Source: Mucilaginibacter sp. (lineage in GTDB: Bacteria > Bacteroidota > Bacteroidia > Sphingobacteriales > Sphingobacteriaceae). Taken from it: 64,000 nt of DNA. Position numbers and translations under genes: made by a program. Every line of letters starts with the position of its first letter. Position 1 is the stretch's first letter. Positions 27,798 through 33,215 of this stretch are shown piece after piece. The stretch covers positions 62,001-126,000 of the forward strand of contig JARLHA010000037.1 of NCBI GenBank assembly GCA_031292485.1, written 5' to 3'. The notes beneath the pieces were generated by a model, which saw only the letters and a list, made by a program, of their open reading frames with translations, was not told where the DNA came from and did no database searches.

Positions 27798-27897
27798 TTA
27801 GTTAGAGCCAAGAATCAAGAGCCAAGAGCCAGGAAGAAAAAAAAACATCTTCTATCTTGACTCTTGATTCTTGACTCTTGATTCTAAACAAAACACC
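27798..27897. repeat. atpD-atpC intercistronic imperfect hairpin of repeated words
   Basis: The left half repeats AGAATCAAGAGCCAAGAGCC-like words. The right half carries the complement (GACTCTTGATTCTTGACTC). The two could fold into a long imperfect stem in the atpDC mRNA. No coding potential is seen. Confidence 0.55.
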
Positions 27898-28152
27898 ATG
27901 ACATTAGAAATCCTGACTCCCGACAAAACCGTTTACGAAGGTGAAGCCACATCGGTAACCCTTCCAGGTACTTTGGGATTTTTTGAAATATTAAATAACC
28001 ACGCGCCTATCATCAGCACGCTGGAGGATGGCAAAGTAACCGTTCGCGGTGGCAATGCCGGTAAGGAGCAATTCCTTTTTATCAAAGGCGGCGTGGTTGA
28101 GGCATCACACAACAAAGTAGTGATACTGGCCGAAGGCATTTTGGAAAAATAG
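27898..28152 (+). CDS. atpC: ATP synthase F1 subunit epsilon
   Basis: I use ATG 27898 (MTLEILTPDKTVYEGEA), which gives 84 residues. The in-frame ATG at 27871 only adds repeat-derived residues. The beta-sandwich motif LPGTLGFFEILNNHAPIISTL is characteristic. The C-terminal helical hairpin found in longer epsilon subunits is absent, as is common in Bacteroidota. The subunit couples and inhibits F1. A strong terminator follows. Confidence 0.96.
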   Translation: MTLEILTPDKTVYEGEATSVTLPGTLGFFEILNNHAPIISTLEDGKVTVRGGNAGKEQFLFIKGGVVEASHNKVVILAEGILEK

Positions 28153-28182
28153 TTACCTGTTCAAACCAACAAAAATTATTAG

Positions 28183-28213
28183 AAATCCCTGGCCAAAAGC
28201 CAGGGATTTTTTT
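28183..28213 (+). terminator. Intrinsic terminator after atpC
   Basis: AAATCCCTGG (28183-28192) pairs with CCAGGGATTT (28200-28209), with a short loop and a run of T at 28207-28213. It ends the atpDC transcript. Confidence 0.85.
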
Positions 28214-28223
28214 ATCCCCATCC

Positions 28224-28381
28224 GTCATCCCGACGCAGGTCGGGACCCCACAGGACAGGCCGGCGACAGGTATACTACATGCAGGTGGCCGAAATGCAGG
28301 TTACCTGGTTGTTGGTTACCCTCCAGCGCACCTATCTTGCGGTTACCTGGCTGTGGGGTCCCGGGACAAGCTCGGGATGAC
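28224..28381. repeat. Dispersed palindromic repeat, copy 1
   Basis: The element is bounded by GTCATCCCGAC (28224) and its complement GTCGGGATGAC-like end at 28381, with inner GGGACCCCA / TGGGGTCCC arms. The core contains several GGTTACCTGG words. A second copy of the same design lies at 29814-29978. Both are followed by TGTCGGTT. It looks like a REP/BIME or non-autonomous mobile repeat. Confidence 0.75.
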
Positions 28382-28535
28382 ATGTCGGTTTTTCCGGGAT
28401 ATATTTCCCTGCTGCCACCGCCACCAACAACAAAGGCGGCAATTTATACTACTTTTCTCACATTTTTTATCCTCACCGCTTTTCGTTTATTTGGTTGCCG
28501 GGTTATATAGCGCCGGGCAATTAAAACCTTTAAAA

Positions 28536-29051
28536 ATGAAACATGTATTTTTTTTATGGATAGCGCTTGGCCTGTTAGCGCCGTTTGCAGGCAGCGCACA
28601 GGTTATGCCCACCACCGTTACCGACGCCGACATCGCTAAAGAGGCAACCATCCAGCGCGCTATGCTGACGGTGATAGGGCAACTGCAAAACAATTTTGAA
28701 AAATACAAAGGAGCACTGCTGCAAAAAAATGCCGACGGCAGCACCTATTATGCTGTAAAGGATCTGGATATGGGCACGCCGTCCCAATACATCATGGTTA
28801 ATCCCCAGGGCATCTCCGTTTACATAGCCGTTTTCTCTGAAAGTAAATCAGATGCATTACTGCCATTTTTGGGCTCAGCCGCGTTTAAAGGCCTTAATAA
28901 TAGTGAGTCCGGCCTGTTTGTTAAAGAAGTTGATACCGGCACGGCAAAAGGAATGCTTAAATACAATTTAACATTTGAAGGATTACACCCGGCATCTTTT
29001 ATGTTTGATGTGGTGAAAATTCAGGGCACATTGGTTGTGGGCAATCAATAG
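28536..29051 (+). CDS. Secreted protein of unknown function
   Basis: From ATG 28536 the protein is 171 residues and starts with a good signal peptide (MKHVFFLWIALGLLAPFAGS, cleavage after SAQ). The mature part has no motif I recognise. It contains YYAVKDLDMGTPSQYIMVNP and ends in a beta-rich segment, and is probably periplasmic. A longer in-frame reading from 28353 runs through the palindromic repeat and is not credible. It is followed by a frameshifted membrane protein gene. Confidence 0.65.
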   Translation: MKHVFFLWIALGLLAPFAGSAQVMPTTVTDADIAKEATIQRAMLTVIGQLQNNFEKYKGALLQKNADGSTYYAVKDLDMGTPSQYIMVNPQGISVYIAVFSESKSDALLPFLGSAAFKGLNNSESGLFVKEVDTGTAKGMLKYNLTFEGLHPASFMFDVVKIQGTLVVGNQ

Positions 29052-29129
29052 CAGGCGGCGTTTAGCAGTTCATTGGTGTGATGCGTGCTTTTTGTTTCTG
29101 GCTCCGCAAAAAAATAGCCATCTTTAACT

Positions 29130-29763
29130 ATGGAAGTACCATACGCAGGCCGCGCTATCATAAACGATAATTTTGATGGTACCGAGATCATCATTCCCGC
29201 AAAAAAGAATTGGAATAATGTGGTGTTTTCAAGCCTTTGGCTTTGTGGCTGGGCTTATTGCGGAATCCGTGCATTTGGCATGGTTACCGGTATAACCGGG
29301 CATGGGGGCGGATATATTTTTATGGCTTTTTGGTGCTGCGTATTGGGCGGCAATTGGCGCATCTGCCATCCAGAACTGGTGGTGGAATTTTGCAGGGAAA
29401 GAAGTAATTACCCTAACACAGGGCATACTCACCATTGATAAAAAAGGCGCCCTCTTTAAAAAAATAAAAAGCTTTCACCTTAACCAGGCCAAAAATTTCC
29501 GCGCTTTGGAAGATCCGGGTATTAACGATGGCTTTAGCCGGTCGCGGCAGGGATCGTTGTTGAATCCTGCCGGTAATGGCACCATAGAATTTGACTATGG
29601 CATGGAAACGGTAAAGTTTGGCGACAAGCTGTACCAGGCCGAAGGCAATTATATCCTGGACCGACTGCGTGCTAAAAAAGCTGATCAGCTAATACATTTA
29701 CCTTTTTTGCAAACTGTAATAGTTGTATTTTGTGTATTTGACTGCCGAACCCAATTACAGTAA
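29130..29763 (+). pseudogene. Membrane protein gene split by a +1 frameshift
   Basis: Two reading frames together encode one protein. The first (from 29130) gives MEVPYAGRAIINDNFDGTEI and a membrane helix up to GITGHG. The second continues with ADIFLWLFGAAYWAAIG, a second hydrophobic segment and a beta-rich tail (VITLTQGILTIDKKG). Removing one G from the five-G run at 29304-29308 joins them smoothly as TGHGADIFLWLF. It is either a real inactivating insertion or a sequencing error. The function is not recognised; the layout resembles small bacterial PH-like membrane proteins. Confidence 0.6.
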
Positions 29764-29813
29764 ATACACTAAATACAGCCCTCAACCTAGCAACCACAGC
29801 CCTGAAAAAATAA

Positions 29814-29978
29814 GTCATCCCGACGTATGTCTGGATCTCACACGCTAAGTAGCCGCCATACAGGTAAACGCTTGCCAGGTGACCGAAATACCGGCTACCT
29901 GCATAATAGCTACCTGTCGATGGTATACCTGTCAGCGGGCTACCTGTCGATGGGGTCCCGAAACAAGTTCGGGATGAC
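29814..29978. repeat. Dispersed palindromic repeat, copy 2
   Basis: This has the same end arms as copy 1 (GTCATCCCGAC at 29814 and GGGATGAC ending 29978), with TGGGGTCCCG near the right end and a core with repeated CTACCTGTCGATGG words. It is followed by TGTCGGTT as in copy 1. It occupies most of the gap between the frameshifted gene and the first vsr fragment. Confidence 0.72.
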
Positions 29979-30045
29979 CTGTCGGTTATTTTCAGGATAA
30001 ATAAATCAGCCAAAAGCAAATACAGATATTAGTAATGGTTTATTG

Positions 30046-30053
30046 TATTTTTG
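30046..30053 (+). promoter_or_regulatory. TAnnTTTG box of vsr fragment A
   Basis: TATTTTTG lies exactly 4 bases before the ATG of the truncated vsr copy at 30058. The same spacing occurs in the other two copies. Confidence 0.5.
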
Positions 30054-30057
30054 GGTG

Positions 30058-30204
30058 ATGGCCGATGTACACTCCAAAGCAACCCGCAGTTACAACGTGT
30101 CGCGCATCCGGAGTAAAGATACCAAACCCGAAATGCTGGTGCGCAGGTTTTTGCATATTTCGGAAAGCGCTCTCAACCCTCGTCATCAAAGAGGAAAATT
30201 ATAA
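30058..30204 (+). pseudogene. Truncated vsr 5' end, copy A (48 codons)
   Basis: The first 33 codons match the intact vsr at 31625 (MADVHSKATRSYN, then RIRSKDTKPEMLVRRFLH), with 5 differences in the first 100 bases, 4 of them silent. Homology stops near 30158, after which 15 unrelated codons run to a TAA at 30202. It retains E25 but lacks all the catalytic and zinc residues, so it cannot be an active endonuclease. Its end overlaps the 3' end of the convergent zeta-toxin gene. Confidence 0.85.
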
Positions 30205-30840
30205 TTTGAACCTGGCAACCCGCTTTGGCTTTTTAAGCAAGTTGCTTTTGAAATTTTTATTTGAGATGATAACCTGGTAGGCGCCTTCATTTAACCGTTC
30301 ACTTCGAAAGCTATATTCCGCAAACTTTTGAGGATAAATTAAATCAGTGGAATGATAAACCACCAGTTCGCTCTTCTGAAAGTTCATGATTAACTTGTTT
30401 ACTTCTCCTTCGCCTGTATAAATAAAATCAGTTCGGTCGAAATAAAAAAAATACCGGGCTATATTTTTAAAACTCTCGTTAAAATTGATTTTTATATTAC
30501 TGCCTGATATGGTTATACCATTTTCCTGCACTCCGCGGAAAGCCACCCTGTTAACCGACTGTTGTATATTATCCAGAAATAGTACGACCAACGAGGTCTG
30601 ATAACCAGCATTTCTCGCCTCGTCTGCCAGATCTTTAAATGATTCATCATTAAAAACCGTTTCAATTAAAATATCCTTGCCCTGGCTAACAGCCCGTCTG
30701 GCCAGTTCTTTAGTTCGCCCTTTATATACATCCGTCATCAGTATCTCAAATCCCTCCAGCTCATTCAGGCGCGTGCGTATAAAGGTTGATTTACCCGCAG
30801 CATTGCAACCGGCTACTAAAACCAGTTCAGGCTTTTTCAT
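30199..30840 (-). CDS. Zeta-toxin-like P-loop kinase
   Basis: The 213-residue protein has an N-terminal Walker A, AGCNAAGKST at residues 10-19, and ILMTDVYKGRTKELARRAVSQGKDILIETVF, which follows the pattern of zeta toxin and related small kinases. Zeta toxins phosphorylate UDP-sugars and poison the cell wall. Many chromosomal relatives have unknown substrates. Its start overlaps the stop of an 80-residue upstream gene (ATGA), as in a toxin-antitoxin pair. The module lies between truncated vsr copies A and B. Confidence 0.75.
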   Translation of the reverse strand: MKKPELVLVAGCNAAGKSTFIRTRLNELEGFEILMTDVYKGRTKELARRAVSQGKDILIETVFNDESFKDLADEARNAGYQTSLVVLFLDNIQQSVNRVAFRGVQENGITISGSNIKINFNESFKNIARYFFYFDRTDFIYTGEGEVNKLIMNFQKSELVVYHSTDLIYPQKFAEYSFRSERLNEGAYQVIISNKNFKSNLLKKPKRVARFKL

Positions 30841-31082
30841 TAATCGTGAAGCTTTTTTATAACGGTATCTATTACCTTCACAGGCATATCATTTTCATCC
30901 ATTATCACCTCAACCGTTACCAGGTATTTTTCGCCATTAGGCATCTCCTTACGCCAGTACCCGCCGTCCTCTGCAAATTGTGCGTAAAACGGGTTGCCCA
31001 ACTCAAACGCACGCTGACGGCCCAGTTCGTGCATGTTACCCATATTTTTCAACAGGCGGTCGACAATTGAAGGCGATTCCAT
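30840..31082 (-). CDS. Putative antitoxin of the zeta-like kinase
   Basis: This small 80-residue acidic protein has no recognised domain. The N-terminus is helical (SPSIVDRLLKNMGNMHELGRQRAFELG) and the rest is likely beta (YLVTVEVIMDENDMPVKVIDTV). The overlap with the kinase start and its order (small gene first) suggest an antitoxin, but it is not similar to the classical epsilon antitoxin as far as I can see. This call rests on context. Confidence 0.6.
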   Translation of the reverse strand: MESPSIVDRLLKNMGNMHELGRQRAFELGNPFYAQFAEDGGYWRKEMPNGEKYLVTVEVIMDENDMPVKVIDTVIKKLHD

Positions 31083-31117
31083 AATGATTGACTTATAATT
31101 TTTATTACCAGCGTATT

Positions 31118-31125
31118 CAAATTTA
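31118..31125 (-). promoter_or_regulatory. TAnnTTTG box upstream of the putative antitoxin
   Basis: TAAATTTG on the minus strand lies 35 bases before the ATG at 31082. No clear -33 element was found. Confidence 0.35.
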
Positions 31126-31206
31126 CAAAGATTTTGGGAAAGCCTTTATTTATTTTTTTGAAAAAGCGGACATATATCAGCGGCATCGGGCCGCGCAAAG
31201 TTTCAG

Positions 31207-31214
31207 TACTTTTG
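31207..31214 (+). promoter_or_regulatory. TAnnTTTG box of vsr fragment B
   Basis: TACTTTTG lies 4 bases before the ATG at 31219, the same spacing as in copies A and C. Confidence 0.5.
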
Positions 31215-31218
31215 TACC

Positions 31219-31326
31219 ATGGCCGATGTACACTCCAAAGCAACCCGCAGCTACAACATGTCGCGCATCCGGAGCAAGGATACCAAACCCGAAATGCTGG
31301 TGCGCAGGTTTCTTAATGTTGATTAA
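31219..31326 (+). pseudogene. Truncated vsr 5' end, copy B (35 codons)
   Basis: It is identical in protein sequence to the intact vsr for its first 32 residues, then ends NVD-stop. Against the intact copy there are 4 differences in about 95 bases, all silent. The break comes right after the codons for RRFL, almost the same point as in copy A. It is followed 33 bases later by a small antitoxin-like gene. Confidence 0.85.
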
Positions 31327-31358
31327 TTGATTTAAAGATTTTTTGCTAACTTTATAAT

Positions 31359-31589
31359 ATGATGCTACGCGAAATTATTACACCAAAGAAGGCAAGCTTT
31401 ACCATGCGCATCCCGGCAGAGATGGTAGGCAAAACAGTTGGGGTAATTGCTTTCGAGATCAACGACGGGGGGGCAGTTACAACCAAAGCACAACGATTGC
31501 TGGAAATAGAGGAGCTTACCAAATCAAGTTTGGTTGATTTGAGCGGGTTTAAGTTCGACCGTGACCGCGCTAATGATTACCATTCATAA
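31359..31589 (+). CDS. Orphan antitoxin-like small protein
   Basis: The 76-residue protein begins MMLREIITPKKASFTMRIPAEMVGK and ends KFDRDRANDYHS. Small proteins of this form (REII.P....y.l.iP.e..gk.veV and a C-terminal RdeANer-like tail) usually precede a PIN-domain toxin in Bacteroidota. No toxin follows here. The intact vsr begins 35 bases downstream. It is therefore probably the surviving half of a toxin-antitoxin pair. The start could also be the second ATG. Confidence 0.55.
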   Translation: MMLREIITPKKASFTMRIPAEMVGKTVGVIAFEINDGGAVTTKAQRLLEIEELTKSSLVDLSGFKFDRDRANDYHS

Positions 31590-31612
31590 AACCCCCTCCG
31601 CATAATTTAACG

Positions 31613-31620
31613 TATTTTTG
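31613..31620 (+). promoter_or_regulatory. TAnnTTTG box of intact vsr
   Basis: TATTTTTG lies 4 bases before the vsr ATG at 31625, which predicts a leaderless or almost leaderless transcript for the cassette's first gene. Confidence 0.55.
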
Positions 31621-31624
31621 CCTT

Positions 31625-32047
31625 ATGGCAGATGTACACTCCAAAGCAACCCGCAGTTACAACATGTCGCGCATCCGGAGTAAGGATACCAAGCCCGAAA
31701 TGCTGGTGCGCAGGTTTCTGCATAAAAACGGGTTCAGGTACCGGCTGCATGTAAAGGATCTGCCGGGGAAGCCGGATATAGTACTGCCAAAATACAAAAC
31801 CGTAATTTTTATACACGGCTGTTTCTGGCACGGGCACGAAGGATGCAAATATTATGTTGTGCCGAAAACCAGAACAGAATGGTGGCTGCACAAAATAGGT
31901 ACAAATATTACCCATGATATTAGCGCCGAAAACCTTTTAAAAGCGGCTGGCTGGAATGTTATTAAGATTTGGGGTTGCGAGTTAAAGGTAACCACTCTCT
32001 CGGATACTATGGAAACTTGTTTAAACGCACTGAAAAACTTATTTTAA
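31625..32047 (+). CDS. vsr: Very short patch repair endonuclease Vsr
   Basis: The 140-residue enzyme nicks DNA next to T:G mismatches that arise when 5-methylcytosine deaminates. The family's key residues are all present and almost at the numbering of the E. coli protein: E25, D51 (GKPDIVLP), H64, C66, H69, H71 (HGCFWHGH), C74 and C118. The last four cysteine/histidine positions form the zinc site. It heads a plus-strand cassette with a cytosine methylase, which fits the usual Vsr-Dcm pairing. Two truncated copies of its 5' end lie upstream. Confidence 0.95.
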   Translation: MADVHSKATRSYNMSRIRSKDTKPEMLVRRFLHKNGFRYRLHVKDLPGKPDIVLPKYKTVIFIHGCFWHGHEGCKYYVVPKTRTEWWLHKIGTNITHDISAENLLKAAGWNVIKIWGCELKVTTLSDTMETCLNALKNLF

Positions 32048-32120
32048 CACTTGTTAATTTGATATTTTTTTATACGTGTTAAATTTCGGATATTAGTACC
32101 TTAAAAAGAGTAAAACCTAA

Positions 32121-33215
32121 ATGCCTGATATTCAAGATAAAATACAAGATATAAAAGAGAGTAAACTACATAGTTTTAAATTAGTTGATTTTTTTTGTGG
32201 CGCCGGAGGCATGTCCTGTGGTTTTTCACAAGCTGGCGTTACGATTTTAGGGGGAATTGATATTGAAAAACAGTTTGAAAAGACATATAAAAAAAATAAC
32301 AGAGGCGCTAAATTTATCAACAAAGATATAACCAAATACAAGCCTGAGAAACTACAAAAGACCCTCAAAATTGAGAAATTTGATGATAAACTAATTTTTA
32401 TTGGTTGCAGCCCTTGCCAATATTGGAGCAAAATAAACACGATGAAGCATTCTTCGTCGTACACAAAGAATTTAATAGCTGATTTCCAGCGCTTCATAAA
32501 GTTTTTTATGCCGGGCAATATAGTAGTGGAAAATGTGCCAGGGTTAATAAATGCTAAGAACAATCATGTGTTGCTTGGATTTTTAGATTTTTTAATATTT
32601 AACGGATACAAGTATGAGTTTCGGGTAATTCGAACAGATCAATATGGCGTTCCACAGCGGCGTAAAAGGTTTGTCCTGATCGCGTCTCGTACGGCAGATA
32701 AAATAAACTTTCCAGAACCTATTGACGATCCTAATTTGACGGTTCGTAATTATATTGGTGAACATAATGGATTTCCTAAGATACCAGATGGGCACAAAGA
32801 CAATTCCACGTTCTTACATACTACTTCATTATTAAGCCCTTTTAACAAAAGGAGAATTAAAATGACCCCTTTAGATGGAGGCACACGTGAGGTGTGGAAA
32901 GACGATAAAGAATTGCAAATAAATGCCTATAAAGGCGAAGGAAAAGATAAAGATTTCAAAACTATATACGGACGTCTATTTTGGGATAAACCGGCTTCAA
33001 CTATAACTACAAGATTTATTGCTACCTCTTGTGGGCGGTTTTCTCACCCCGATGAGGATAGAGGTCTATCTTTAAGGGAGGGTGCAACGCTTCAAACTTT
33101 TCCCAAAAAATATAAATTCGTTGGAGGATTGGTGTCTGTAGCTAAACAAATTGGAAATGCTGTTCCGCCAGAAATGGCAAGAAGAATAGCACTGAGTATT
33201 ATAGGCAACAACTAA
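32121..33215 (+). CDS. dcm: C5 cytosine-specific DNA methyltransferase
   Basis: The 364-residue methylase has motif I FFCGAGGMSCGF (residues 24-35) and the catalytic PCQ with C99. It also has motif VI ENVPG (137-141), motif VIII QRRKRF and motif X QIGNAVPPEMA. The target recognition region (about 200-280) includes KPASTITTRF. It transfers a methyl from SAM to C5 of cytosine. The target is unknown. It follows vsr after 73 bases and precedes the ATPase gene with no gap (stop at 33215, ATG at 33216). This and the next three genes are more AT-rich than the surrounding chromosome. Confidence 0.95.
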   Translation: MPDIQDKIQDIKESKLHSFKLVDFFCGAGGMSCGFSQAGVTILGGIDIEKQFEKTYKKNNRGAKFINKDITKYKPEKLQKTLKIEKFDDKLIFIGCSPCQYWSKINTMKHSSSYTKNLIADFQRFIKFFMPGNIVVENVPGLINAKNNHVLLGFLDFLIFNGYKYEFRVIRTDQYGVPQRRKRFVLIASRTADKINFPEPIDDPNLTVRNYIGEHNGFPKIPDGHKDNSTFLHTTSLLSPFNKRRIKMTPLDGGTREVWKDDKELQINAYKGEGKDKDFKTIYGRLFWDKPASTITTRFIATSCGRFSHPDEDRGLSLREGATLQTFPKKYKFVGGLVSVAKQIGNAVPPEMARRIALSIIGNN

